From DATAAM01 sp036260075 (GTDB lineage: Bacteria > Actinomycetota > Acidimicrobiia > Acidimicrobiales > JAHWLA01), in assembly GCA_036260075.1 (NCBI GenBank), contig DATAAM010000121.1, forward strand, positions 1 through 42,834: DNA of 42,834 nucleotides. The letters are read 5' to 3'. Below are positions 34,047 through 42,010 of the stretch, in pieces (position 1 is the first letter of the stretch; each line of letters begins with the position of its first letter). The notes below the pieces were generated by a model, which worked only from the letters and a program-made list of their open reading frames with translations, ran no database searches and had not been told where the DNA came from. The position numbers and the translations under genes are program-made.

Positions 34047-35191
34047 CGGATCCGCAGCTCCGGCCGGAACACGCGGGCGGGGCCCAGCTCGGCGATCCGC
34101 TCGGCGAGCACGGCGAACGCCTGCGAGGCCTCGCCGTCGGGGTCGGAGACGGTGACGGGCACGCCCACGTCGCCACCCTCCCGCAGCTCGGGCACCAGCG
34201 GCACCTGTCCCAGCAGCGGCACGCCCAGCTCCTCGGCCAGCGCGGCGCCGCCGCCCTGCCCGAACAGCTCGTAGCGGGTGCCGTCGTGGCCGGTGAACCA
34301 CGACATGTTCTCGATCACGCCCCGCAGCGGGAGGTTGACCTTGCGGGCCATGTACGCCGTGCGCTGCGCCACCCGCTGGGCAGCCGCCTGCGGCGTGGTC
34401 ACCACGAAGATCTCCGACTTCGGCAGGTACTGCGCCATGGACAGCGCCACGTCGCCGGTACCGGGCGGCATGTCGACGAGGAGGCAGTCGGGATCGCCCC
34501 AGTAGACGTCGACGAGGAACTGCTCCAGCGCCTTGTGCAGCATCGGGCCCCGCCACATCACCGGCTGGTTCTCCTCCACGAAGAACCCGATCGAGATCAC
34601 CTTCACGCCGTAGGCCACCGGCGGGACGATCATGTCGTCGATCACCACGGGGTCCTGGGTGATGCCGAGCATCTTGGGCACCGAGAACCCGTAGACGTCG
34701 GCGTCGAGAACGGCCACGTCGAGGCCCCGACGGGCCAGCGCCACCGCGGTGTTGACGGTCACCGACGACTTCCCCACGCCGCCCTTGCCCGAGGAGATGC
34801 CGAGCACCCGCGTCTTCGACCCCTCCGCCATGAACGGGTTGCCGCGGCCCTCCTCGTGGCCGAGCCGCGGCCCGCCGTGGGCCTGAGCATGGCCGTTGCC
34901 GTGCCCGCCGCCCATGCGCTCCCGCACGGCGTGGCGCTCCTCGTCGGTCATCACCGTCATGTCGACGCGCACGTCGTCGACGCCCTCGAGCGGCAGGAGG
35001 GCGGACCGCACCCGATCCGTGATCTCGGCCCGCAACGGGCACCCGGGCACGGTGAGCGCGACGAGCACGTCGACGGTGCCGCCGCGCACGTCGACCGACT
35101 TCACCATGCCCAGGTCGACGATGCTCATGTGGAGCTCGGGGTCCTGGACGGGGCGGAGTGCTTCGACGACCTGCGCTTCGGTGACGGGCAC
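34043..35191 (-). CDS. mrp: Mrp/ApbC-type Fe-S cluster carrier ATPase
   Basis: A 382-residue P-loop protein. An N-terminal MIP18/DUF59 domain (about 5-85: VVEALRPVQDPELHMSIVDLGMV) is followed by a His/Gly-rich linker and the ATPase domain with SSGKGGVGKSS, LDADVYGFSVP and VDMPPGTGD. The C-terminal CXXC that binds the bridging Fe-S cluster in ApbC is absent: NMSWFTGHDGTRYELFG stands where it would be, as in some actinobacterial Mrp proteins. GTG 35191 has GGAGG about 5 nt upstream. Divergent from the SufR-type regulator, with the dyad between them, and coupled to the molybdenum enzyme gene. Confidence 0.88.
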   Translation of the reverse strand: MPVTEAQVVEALRPVQDPELHMSIVDLGMVKSVDVRGGTVDVLVALTVPGCPLRAEITDRVRSALLPLEGVDDVRVDMTVMTDEERHAVRERMGGGHGNGHAQAHGGPRLGHEEGRGNPFMAEGSKTRVLGISSGKGGVGKSSVTVNTAVALARRGLDVAVLDADVYGFSVPKMLGITQDPVVIDDMIVPPVAYGVKVISIGFFVEENQPVMWRGPMLHKALEQFLVDVYWGDPDCLLVDMPPGTGDVALSMAQYLPKSEIFVVTTPQAAAQRVAQRTAYMARKVNLPLRGVIENMSWFTGHDGTRYELFGQGGGAALAEELGVPLLGQVPLVPELREGGDVGVPVTVSDPDGEASQAFAVLAERIAELGPARVFRPELRIR

Positions 35192-35214
35192 CTGTGCCTC
35201 CGGGGGGATTTCCA

Positions 35215-35239
35215 CTATCTCGATAGGTAGAATACCGAC
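35215..35239 (+). promoter_or_regulatory. SufR operator-like dyad and leaderless promoter
   Basis: CTATC (35215-35219), TC and GATAG (35222-35226) form a perfect dyad in the 48-bp gap between mrp and the regulator. TAGAAT (35228-35233) begins 2 bp later and ends 6 nt before the GTG at 35240, so the regulator transcript would start at or next to its own start codon. The position suits repression by the encoded protein. Confidence 0.55.
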
Positions 35240-35938
35240 GTGGACGACGCTCGGTTCTCGGCCGCGGTCGCTGCGGTCACGTCGGCCTTCGGCGATCCCA
35301 CCCGCCGCGAGATCTACCTCTTCGCCCGCGACGACGAGCGAGGCGTCACCGCCTCCGAGGTGGCCGAGCGCTTCGACCTGCATCCCAACGTGGCTCGTCA
35401 CCACCTCGACAAGCTGGCCGCAGGCGGCTACCTCGACGTGGCGGTGGAGCGCAGCGGCGGCGGCGGGGCCGGTCGACCGTCCAAGCACTACCGGGTGGCG
35501 GCCAAGGACGTGGGCCTCGAGTTCCCCGACCGGCGCGACGACCTCCTCGTGCGGCTGCTGGGCCACGCGCTGGCGCTGATCCCGCGCGAGCAGGCGGAGG
35601 CCATGGCGGAACGGGTGGGCGAGGAGTACGGGCGGGCGCTGGCCGAGCAGATGGCGCCGGGCGAGGGCCACCGCTCGTTCCGCAACGCCTTGCACGCGGT
35701 GGCCGACGCGCTCACCGCCCACGGATTCGCGGCCCATGCCGAGGCCCGGGGCGGGACGCTGGCGATCATCGCCGACCACTGCCCGTTCGGCGACACCGCC
35801 ACGCAGCACCCGGTCATCTGCGCCGTCGACCGGGGGATGGTGCGGGGCATGCTGGCCGGCCTCTACGGCGAGACCGTGCCCACCACGGAGGCCTCCCGGG
35901 CCTTGGGCGACGACGCCTGCGTCACGTCGCTGGCGTGA
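35240..35938 (+). CDS. sufR: SufR-type Fe-S-sensing transcription regulator
   Basis: A 232-residue regulator with an N-terminal winged HTH (DPTRREIYLFARDDERG, SEVAERFDLHPNVARHHLDKL) and a C-terminal cluster domain. C181, C194 and C227 give C-X12-C-X32-C, inside DHCPFGDTATQHPVICAVDRG and DDACVTSLA. This is the SufR pattern with three of the four Cys found in cyanobacterial SufR. SufR represses Fe-S assembly genes when its cluster is occupied. The GTG start is leaderless by the TAGAAT box. Its stop overlaps the cysteine desulfurase start (GTGA), which is a fitting partner. Confidence 0.9.
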   Translation: MDDARFSAAVAAVTSAFGDPTRREIYLFARDDERGVTASEVAERFDLHPNVARHHLDKLAAGGYLDVAVERSGGGGAGRPSKHYRVAAKDVGLEFPDRRDDLLVRLLGHALALIPREQAEAMAERVGEEYGRALAEQMAPGEGHRSFRNALHAVADALTAHGFAAHAEARGGTLAIIADHCPFGDTATQHPVICAVDRGMVRGMLAGLYGETVPTTEASRALGDDACVTSLA

Positions 35939-37038
35939 CGCGCCACTACCTCGACCACGCCTCCACGTCTCCGGCGCGACCCGAGGTCGTCGAGGCCATG
36001 CTCCCCTGGCTCACCGGCGAGGGGGCGGGCGATCCCGGCCGGGTCCACACCGAGGGCCGCATGGCCCGGGCGGCCGTCGAGGAGGCGCGGGAGCAGGTGG
36101 CAGCGCTGGTCGGTGCTCGTCCCCGGGAGGTGGTGTTCACCAGCGGGGCCACCGAGGCGATCAACGCGGTGTCCTGGGGCGTGGGCGGGCCGGTGGCGTG
36201 CGCCCGGGTGGAGCACTCCGCCGTTCGCGACTCGGCGAGCAGGCACGACGTGGTGGATCTCGCCGTCGACCGGCTGGGCCGCATCGACGTGGACAGCGTG
36301 CGGGCCGCGCTCGATCGGGGCGTGCGCCTGGTCCACTGCCAGTGGGGCAACCACGAGGTCGGCACCGTGCAGGCGGTCGCCGAGGTGGTGGCCCTGTGCC
36401 GGGAGCGGGGTGTGCTCGTGCACGTCGACGCCGCGCAGGCGGTGGGCCACGTCCCCGTGTCGTTCCGCGAGCTGGGTGCCGACCTCCTGTCGGTGAGCGC
36501 CCACAAGTTCGGGGGGCCGAAGGGCATCGGAGCCTTGGTGGTGCGACGGGGCCTGCGCATCGAGCCCTTCCTCGTGGGCGGCGAGCAGGAGCGGGCTCGA
36601 CGGGCGGGCATGGAGAACGTGCCTGCCATCGTGGGGTTCGGTGCGGCCGCCGCTGCCGTGGCCGTCGAACAGGAGGCGGTGCAGCAGCGGGCGCTGGTGC
36701 AGCACGTTGTCGACGCCGCCCTGGCGGTGGAGGGCGTGCACCGCTACGGCGACCCAGGCGAGGCGGGATCGCTTCCCCACCTCGCCTGCTTCGCCGTCGA
36801 GGGCGTGGAGGCCGAGCCCGTGCTCCTCGGCCTCGACCAAGCAGGCGTCGCCGCCCACTCCGGCTCGGCCTGCTCCTCGGAGTCGCTCGAGCCCTCACCT
36901 GTGCTCGAGGCGATGGGAGTGGAGGCCGAACGGTCGCTGCGGGTCTCGGTGGGTTGGTCGACCACGCAGGAGGACGTCGACGCGTTCGCCGACGCGTTCC
37001 CCCGCGTGGTCGCCCGTCTCCGCGCCCTCGCCTCCTAG
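35935..37038 (+). CDS. Cysteine desulfurase (NifS/IscS-like)
   Basis: A 367-residue PLP enzyme of class V aminotransferases. It begins MTRHYLDHASTSPARPEV. Active-site parts are TSGATEAIN, the cofactor pocket VDAAQAVGH, Schiff-base K191 in SAHKFGGPKG, and the mobile catalytic C313 in SGSACSSESLEPS. It removes sulfur from cysteine for Fe-S clusters or thio-modification of tRNA. No IscU/SufU scaffold or MnmA gene follows, so the acceptor is unknown. It follows SufR in an operon, supporting a role in Fe-S supply. Its stop shares a palindromic CTAG with the convergent SnoaL-like gene. Confidence 0.92.
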   Translation: MTRHYLDHASTSPARPEVVEAMLPWLTGEGAGDPGRVHTEGRMARAAVEEAREQVAALVGARPREVVFTSGATEAINAVSWGVGGPVACARVEHSAVRDSASRHDVVDLAVDRLGRIDVDSVRAALDRGVRLVHCQWGNHEVGTVQAVAEVVALCRERGVLVHVDAAQAVGHVPVSFRELGADLLSVSAHKFGGPKGIGALVVRRGLRIEPFLVGGEQERARRAGMENVPAIVGFGAAAAAVAVEQEAVQQRALVQHVVDAALAVEGVHRYGDPGEAGSLPHLACFAVEGVEAEPVLLGLDQAGVAAHSGSACSSESLEPSPVLEAMGVEAERSLRVSVGWSTTQEDVDAFADAFPRVVARLRALAS

Positions 37039-37829
37039 GACCAGCTCTCGATGGTCGCCTGCGGGTCGGTGGTGGCGTCCCAGAACTCCACCGTCTGCCC
37101 GTTGCGCAGGCGCAGCACGTGCACCTCGTCGACTGTCGTGGTGCGCCCGTTGCGCGACCCCGACACTGTGCAGAGGACCGTGCCCCAGTCGTCGTTGCAC
37201 AGCACGTCTAAGACGTCGATGCGCAACGACCCCGCCGTCTCCTGCACCATCGACGCGAACAGCCCGAGGATGGCATCGATGCCCACGTAGTCGCCCGCCA
37301 GCGGGCCGACCTTGGGGCCGTGCCACACGGCGTCCGGCGCGATCCGTTCCCGGAGCGTGTCGATGTCGCCGGCGGCGAAGGCCTCGTAGCCCTGCCGCAC
37401 GAGCGCGACGTTGGGGTGCTCGAGCATGCTCTCGTACGGCGACCAGAACTCGTCGTACGCGTCGACGTCGCGCACCGTGTGCCACGCGTCGGTGATCCTG
37501 CCGTCGAGGATGTGGAAGACGATCACCTCCCGCCCCTCGTACAGGCGGTTGCCGTAGCGGGCCTTCGCCGTGTGGATCGCCACCGCCTGCCGGTCGTCGG
37601 CGAAGCAGTCCTCCAGTGTCACGCTGAACGAGCCCTGGGTGAGCTCCTGCAGCCGGGCGAAGGTGGCGAAGACCGCCTCTTGGCCCTTGTAGTCGCCGGC
37701 CAGCTCGAACCGACTGCCGGCTTCGTGCCACAGGATGTCTCGCGCGAACAGCTCCGACAGGGTCTCCATGTCACCCCGTGCGAACGCGTCGTACCCCTTG
37801 CGGATGAGCCGGACGTTGGGATGCTCCAT
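37035..37829 (-). CDS. Tandem-duplicated SnoaL-like (NTF2-fold) protein
   Basis: A 264-residue protein made of two NTF2-like halves fused end to end. Half 1 begins MEHPNVRLIRKGYDAFARGD, half 2 begins LEHPNVALVRQGYEAFAAGD near residue 137; both contain a W-H pair (DILWHEAG, DAVWHGPK) and end with a W-E/W-D strand. Single SnoaL-like domains are cyclases, isomerases or binding proteins. Function here is unknown. The two halves have diverged and only half 1 holds EGREVIVFHILDGRI. Codon 207 is TTA (37209-37211), the second of only two TTA codons found in the window. Confidence 0.85.
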   Translation of the reverse strand: MEHPNVRLIRKGYDAFARGDMETLSELFARDILWHEAGSRFELAGDYKGQEAVFATFARLQELTQGSFSVTLEDCFADDRQAVAIHTAKARYGNRLYEGREVIVFHILDGRITDAWHTVRDVDAYDEFWSPYESMLEHPNVALVRQGYEAFAAGDIDTLRERIAPDAVWHGPKVGPLAGDYVGIDAILGLFASMVQETAGSLRIDVLDVLCNDDWGTVLCTVSGSRNGRTTTVDEVHVLRLRNGQTVEFWDATTDPQATIESWS

Positions 37830-37917
37830 CCCCGTCCCCCTTTCGTTGCCTCGCTCGCACGGTACCGACCGCCCGGCGCCGCCGGCAGAGGGGCAATCAC
37901 CGCATCCCTCCCGTTCC

Positions 37918-37958
37918 GGCACCGGTCTTCGGCCGCATGCGGCGAAAAAACCGGTGCC
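37918..37958. promoter_or_regulatory. Nested palindrome upstream of azlC
   Basis: GGCACCGGT (37918-37926) is matched by ACCGGTGCC (37950-37958), and a 12-bp perfect palindrome GCCGCATGCGGC (37932-37943) sits almost exactly at the centre, with TTC/GAA pairing between. As RNA it would make one long hairpin. It lies 36 bp before the azlC start and about 90 bp before the divergent SnoaL-like start. It could be an operator or a leader hairpin. Confidence 0.4.
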
Positions 37959-37993
37959 AGGACACGGAGGGGCGCCGGTAGCGTGCGGCGCTC

Positions 37994-38566
37994 GTGGGTG
38001 CGTTGCTCCCGATCGCGACCGCGGTCTCGGTGTTCGGGGTGTCCTTCGGCGTGCTGGCGCGGGCCGAGGGGCTGCCCGCATGGCAGGCCGCGCTCATGTC
38101 GGCCACCGTGTTCGCGGGCTCGGCCCAGTTCGCGGCGGTGTCGGTGCTGGCCGACGGCGGCAGCGCGCTCGCCGCCGTCGTCTCCGGCGCCCTGCTGAAC
38201 AGCCGCTACATCGCCACCGGAGTGGCGGTGGCCGGGTCTCTGCCCGGGAACCGGCTGCGGCGCGTGCTCCTCGGCCAGCTGGTCGTCGACGAGTCGTTCG
38301 CGTTGGGCGCGGCGGCGGGCGAGCCCGGCCGTCCCCACGCCCCCACCCTGCTGCGGGCGGGCGCCGTGCTCTGGGTGGCGTGGGTGGGCGGCACCGTGCT
38401 CGGCACGGCGCTGGGCGACGTGGTCGGCGACCCCGCCCGCCTGGGCCTCGACGCCGCCTTCCCCGCGCTGTTCCTCGCCCTCTTGTGGCCCATGGTCCGC
38501 GACGACCGGCGCCACGTTCGTCCCGCCCTGCTCGGCGCGCTGGTGGGACTCGTGCTGTCGCGATGA
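37994..38566 (+). CDS. azlC: AzlC-family branched-chain amino acid exporter subunit
   Basis: A 190-residue membrane protein with five or more hydrophobic segments. It starts MGALLPIATAVSVFGVSFGVLARAEGL and carries VFAGSAQFAAVSVLA and ALLNSRYIATGVAV, both hallmarks of AzlC. AzlC and AzlD form a two-part permease that exports branched-chain amino acids or analogues. GTG start; it is somewhat shorter at the N-terminus than usual AzlC (about 230 residues). The ATGA overlap to azlD supports an operon. Confidence 0.9.
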   Translation: MGALLPIATAVSVFGVSFGVLARAEGLPAWQAALMSATVFAGSAQFAAVSVLADGGSALAAVVSGALLNSRYIATGVAVAGSLPGNRLRRVLLGQLVVDESFALGAAAGEPGRPHAPTLLRAGAVLWVAWVGGTVLGTALGDVVGDPARLGLDAAFPALFLALLWPMVRDDRRHVRPALLGALVGLVLSR

Positions 38567-38835
38567 CGCTCGCCGCCGTCCTCGGCCTCGCCGTCGTCAC
38601 CGTGGCGTGCAAGGGACTCGGTCCCGCCCTGCGCCGCGTGCCCGAGTGGGTCACCGACTGGACGCGCGGCCTGGCGCCCTTCCTGCTCGCCGCCCTCGTC
38701 ACGTCGGAGGTCGGCGAAGACGGCACGGTTGCCGTCGCGGTGGGGGCGGCCGCCGGGCCCGTGGCGCTGGGCGGGCCGGCGCTGGTGTCGGTGGCGGTCG
38801 GCGCCGCCGTCGCCGCCGCGCTACGCGCCTGGTAG
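38563..38835 (+). CDS. azlD: AzlD-family branched-chain amino acid exporter subunit
   Basis: A 90-residue membrane protein with three to four hydrophobic helices: an N-terminal helix MTLAAVLGLAVVTVACKGLGPAL, then LAPFLLAALVTSE, and two C-terminal helices. Length and layout match AzlD, the small partner of AzlC. It starts inside the azlC stop (ATGA). It is convergent with the AtuA-associated gene and overlaps it by 15 bp. Confidence 0.88.
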   Translation: MTLAAVLGLAVVTVACKGLGPALRRVPEWVTDWTRGLAPFLLAALVTSEVGEDGTVAVAVGAAAGPVALGGPALVSVAVGAAVAAALRAW

Positions 38836-39192
38836 CGGCGCCCGGTGCCGACGACGGGCGCCCGCGGCCACGTCGTCGGGCACGTCGATCCACATGCGCA
38901 GGAGCGTGGCGCCGTGCGTCTTGCCCAGGTTGTCGCTGCGGAGGCTGCGGGGGGCGCCGCCGCCGAGCGCCCTGTGCATCACGAACTTCAGCGCCAGCAC
39001 GTTGCGGGCCTCGTAGCGCTCCACCTCGCCCTGCACCAACGAGCCGAAGTGCTCCTTCACCCGGTCGGCCGTCACCTCTCGCCGGATGGCCTCGTAGGCC
39101 GCTTCGTCGTCGGCGAACAGGGAGAGGTCTGAGATGTCGCCCTTGTCGCCGGACCGGGCACCGCACAGGTCGCGGAGCTGGATGCGGGCCAC
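38821..39192 (-). CDS. AtuA-associated ferredoxin-fold domain protein
   Basis: A 123-residue protein with the AtuA C-terminal (ferredoxin-like) domain: IQLRDLCGARSGDKGDISDLSLFADD at the start, and LALKFVMHRALGGGAPRSLRSDNLGKTHG in the middle. In AtuA proteins of the terpene-utilisation pathway this domain is fused to the main one. Here it is a separate gene 99 bp downstream of the AtuA-like gene. A basic tail (GARRRHRAPLPGA) follows. GTG start at 39192. The family's biochemistry is unclear. Confidence 0.85.
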   Translation of the reverse strand: MARIQLRDLCGARSGDKGDISDLSLFADDEAAYEAIRREVTADRVKEHFGSLVQGEVERYEARNVLALKFVMHRALGGGAPRSLRSDNLGKTHGATLLRMWIDVPDDVAAGARRRHRAPLPGA

Positions 39193-39291
39193 CGTCAGGA
39201 CCTGCCGAGCGATATCGAGGGCAGGGACTGGCCGGCTGGGCAGGGCACCCGGCCGGCACCGCGATGAGGCGTCAGGCGAAGAGCCGTCAAC

Positions 39292-40605
39292 TCAGACCTC
39301 CTCGACCTCGACGCGCACCTGGGCGTCGACCGACGCCTTCTCGACGAGGAACGGCTCCACCGAGAGCAGCCGACTGGGCTTGCCATCGCGACCCCGCCCG
39401 GTGGACGTGATCGTGGGCGGGCCGGAGAGGCCGAGCACGCCGACGTGGCGGTTGACCTTCGCCACCGCCTCGGGCGTGGCCGCCCGCCAGGCCAGGCGCC
39501 CGATCACCTCGAGGGGCTCGCAGCCGTCTCGCGGCACCGTCGGCCCGCCGAACGCACCCGCGCCGAAGTACTCCTCGTGCCACTCCTCGACCTCGGCGCC
39601 CGCCGCCTCCGCTCGCTGCCGTACGAAGGCGAGGGCGGCGCGTGCCTTGGCCTCGGCGTCCGGCCAGGAGTAGGCCAGCCGGACCTCGCCCGCCCACCCG
39701 GCGGGCGTGCACACCAGGCCCTTGTAGCTCTCGGGCGCGGGCGCGCCGCGCACGCCGCTCACCCGCACCCGGTCGTCGCCTTCCTCGGCGAGCGTGAGGC
39801 TGGTGAAGTCGGCCACCACGTCGGGGTTCAGGTAGCGGGCCGGGTCGTGCACCTCGTAGAGCAGCTGCTCGCGCACGGTGTCGAACGTGACTCGGCCACC
39901 CGTCCCCTTGGGCTTGGTGATCACCGCCGTCCCGTCCGCCTCCACCTCGGCGATCGGGAACCCGATGCGCGTGGGATCGGCGTTCTCCCACCACGCGCCC
40001 GAGTAGTTGCCGCCCGTCACCTGGCCGCTGCACTCGAGCAGGTGCCCCACGGTGACGGCGGCCGCGAGCCGGTCCCAGTCGTCCCAGGCCCAGCCGTGCT
40101 CGTGGACCAAGGGGGCGACGAACAGCGAGGCATCGGCCACCCGCCCGGTCACCACCACGTCGGCGCCCCGCTCCAAGGCCTCCACGATCGGGCGGGCACC
40201 GAGGTAGGCGTTGGCGAACAGGGCGTCGTCGGGCAGGCCGAGCTCGTCGGCCCGGCCCCGCACGTCGTCGCCCACCACCGTGGCCACCTTCAGCCCGCTG
40301 ACGCCTGCGGCCCGCGCACCGGCGATCACCGCCCGGCCCGCGGCGATGGGGTTGATGCCGCCCGCGTTGGTGACGAACTTCGTCCGCCCGTCGAGGACGT
40401 ACGGCAGCACCGCCTTGAGGTAGAGGGGGAGGTCGCGCGTCCAGCCCAACGACTCGTCGCGCTCGCGGTCCTTTTGCAGGATGGCCAGCGTGAGCTCGGC
40501 CAACGCCTCGCACACGAGGTAGTCGACGCCGTCCGCCAGCAGGTCTGCCACCGGGTCGACCCCGTCGCCGTAGAAGCCCTGGCCTCCCCCCAGACGCACC
40601 GTCAC
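39292..40605 (-). CDS. AtuA-like protein (acyclic terpene utilisation, DUF1446)
   Basis: A 437-residue protein of the AtuA/DUF1446 family. Family blocks are LGGGQGFYGDGVDPVADLL at the start, DYLVCEALAELTLAIL, FVTNAGGINPIAAG, ATVVGDDV, GADVVVTGRVADASLFVAPL, and GHLLECSGQVTGGNYSG. AtuA is named from citronellol/geraniol breakdown in Pseudomonas, where its exact reaction is not settled. The GTG start overlaps the stop of the upstream CcmH/TPR gene (GTGA). No other atu genes (acyl-CoA carboxylase, dehydrogenase) are nearby, so terpene use cannot be claimed. Confidence 0.88.
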   Translation of the reverse strand: MTVRLGGGQGFYGDGVDPVADLLADGVDYLVCEALAELTLAILQKDRERDESLGWTRDLPLYLKAVLPYVLDGRTKFVTNAGGINPIAAGRAVIAGARAAGVSGLKVATVVGDDVRGRADELGLPDDALFANAYLGARPIVEALERGADVVVTGRVADASLFVAPLVHEHGWAWDDWDRLAAAVTVGHLLECSGQVTGGNYSGAWWENADPTRIGFPIAEVEADGTAVITKPKGTGGRVTFDTVREQLLYEVHDPARYLNPDVVADFTSLTLAEEGDDRVRVSGVRGAPAPESYKGLVCTPAGWAGEVRLAYSWPDAEAKARAALAFVRQRAEAAGAEVEEWHEEYFGAGAFGGPTVPRDGCEPLEVIGRLAWRAATPEAVAKVNRHVGVLGLSGPPTITSTGRGRDGKPSRLLSVEPFLVEKASVDAQVRVEVEEV

Positions 40606-41498
40606 CGTCGCGTTGCCTCCAGCGCCTGCTTCAGCACGCCCTCCACCATAGGGACCATCTCGGTCGGCGGGTTGCTCCCGAGGAACGCCCGGAACTCGGG
40701 GACGGCGCCCGCCGGGTCCTGCTTGTCCTCGAAGAGGATCATCCCCTTGAAGAAGCGGGCGTCGGGGTACCGCGGGTCGGCGGCCACGGCGCGCTCGACG
40801 AAGGCCAGCCCCTTGTCGATCAGCGCGGGGTCGTTCGTCCGCTTGCCGACCAGCCGCACCAGCCAGCCGCGGTAGGCGAGCGCCTCGGCGTTGCCGGGGT
40901 CGGCGGCGATGACGTCGTCGTAGACCTTGATGGCGTCGGCCGCCTTGCCCTGGCCGATCAGCGCCCGGGCCCGGGCCAGGTCGGCCGACGGCCCCGTTTG
41001 CGTGATCGAGCCCGATGCCGGGTCGCCGGGCAGGCGCTCGCCCGCCGAACCCGCCACGAACAGGCCCGCCGCCACCGCGCAGGCGCCGACCGCGCCACCC
41101 CACAGGACGGGGCGTCGCAGCCGGCGGAGCGCGATCACCAGGCCCCCCACGGCGGTGATCGAAGCGGCCACCGGCAGGGCCCACACCACGGCGCCCGCCC
41201 CCGAGGACTCGGGCTTCAGCAGGATGTCCTTGCCGAACCGGCTGACGAGGTAGGCGCGGATCTCCCCCGCGCTCTCGCCCGCCTCGACCCTCCGACGGAT
41301 CTCGTCGCGGATGGCCCGCGACGCGGTCGCGTCCGACTCGGCCACCGACAGGCCCTCGCACGTGGGGCAGCGCACCTCCTCGGCGATGCGCTCGACGCGC
41401 GCTTCGGTGGTGTTGGGCGCACGCTCGCCTGCGGCCGCGACCACCAAGGCGGTGCCGACCAACAGCCCCATGGCCAGCCAGGGCAGGGCTCTCCTCAT
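40602..41498 (-). CDS. ccmH: CcmH-type cytochrome c biogenesis protein fused to a TPR domain
   Basis: A 298-residue protein. A signal/anchor segment (MRRALPWLAMGLLVGTALVVAA) is followed by the CcmH domain with RCPTCEGLSVAESDA near residue 43 and the helical SRAIRDEIRRRV. Two membrane segments lie at about 103-125 and 131-150. The C-terminal half has TPR repeats (ARALIGQGKAADAIKVYDDVIAADPGNAEALAYRGW; RAVAADPRYPDARFFKGMI). CcmH reduces the apocytochrome CXXCH thiols, and the TPR part corresponds to CcmI, which holds apocytochrome c. ATG overlapping the ccmG stop (ATGA). Confidence 0.9.
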   Translation of the reverse strand: MRRALPWLAMGLLVGTALVVAAAGERAPNTTEARVERIAEEVRCPTCEGLSVAESDATASRAIRDEIRRRVEAGESAGEIRAYLVSRFGKDILLKPESSGAGAVVWALPVAASITAVGGLVIALRRLRRPVLWGGAVGACAVAAGLFVAGSAGERLPGDPASGSITQTGPSADLARARALIGQGKAADAIKVYDDVIAADPGNAEALAYRGWLVRLVGKRTNDPALIDKGLAFVERAVAADPRYPDARFFKGMILFEDKQDPAGAVPEFRAFLGSNPPTEMVPMVEGVLKQALEATRR

Positions 41499-42010
41499 GC
41501 GGCCCGCCGCATGAGCCGGTCGATGCCGTCGGCGGTGATCACGCTGATGTAGCGGGCCACCACCACGCCGTCGGGCGAGACCACGAACGTCTCCGGCTGC
41601 CCCCGCACGCCGTAGTCGAGCGCGATCGTGCCGCGGGGGTCCTCGACCGCAGGCCAGTCGCCGCCCTCCTCCGCCCGCCACCGGCGCACGGCGTCGGCGG
41701 TGTCGTCGCGGATCACCCCGAGGATCACGGCGTCGCCCGCCTGCGCGTGCCGGGCGTGGAACTTCAGCAGCTCGGGGTGCTCCTCCCGGCACGGGACGCA
41801 CCAGCTGTTGAAGAAGTTGACGAGCACCCAATTGCCCCTCATGTCGGCGAGGCGCACGGGGCTGCCGTCGAGCGCCACGGTGTCGATGTCGGGCGCGGGC
41901 CTGCCCACCAGCGGGCTGGCTGCCGCCGTGTCGACTGCCGACTGGCGCGTGGCCAGCACGCCGACGAGCACGGCCATCACCACCCCGACCGCCGCCGCCA
42001 CCCACCTCAC
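41495..42010 (-). CDS. ccmG: Thiol:disulfide oxidoreductase CcmG/DsbE
   Basis: A 171-residue membrane-anchored thioredoxin. An N-terminal helix (VAAAVGVVMAVLVGVLA) anchors it outside the membrane. The active site is NSWCVPCREEHP near residue 74, and the cis-Pro region is GVRGQPETFVVSPDG. CcmG keeps the heme-attachment thiols of apocytochrome c reduced for ligation. The GTG overlaps the ccmF stop (GTGA). Genes follow the order ccmF-ccmG-ccmH as in many System I operons. Confidence 0.93.
   Translation of the reverse strand: MRWVAAAVGVVMAVLVGVLATRQSAVDTAAASPLVGRPAPDIDTVALDGSPVRLADMRGNWVLVNFFNSWCVPCREEHPELLKFHARHAQAGDAVILGVIRDDTADAVRRWRAEEGGDWPAVEDPRGTIALDYGVRGQPETFVVSPDGVVVARYISVITADGIDRLMRRAA

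Noticed and set aside
39292..40605. A terpene-degradation cluster.
   Set aside because: Only AtuA-like genes are present; the carboxylase and dehydrogenase genes needed for the pathway are absent from the window.
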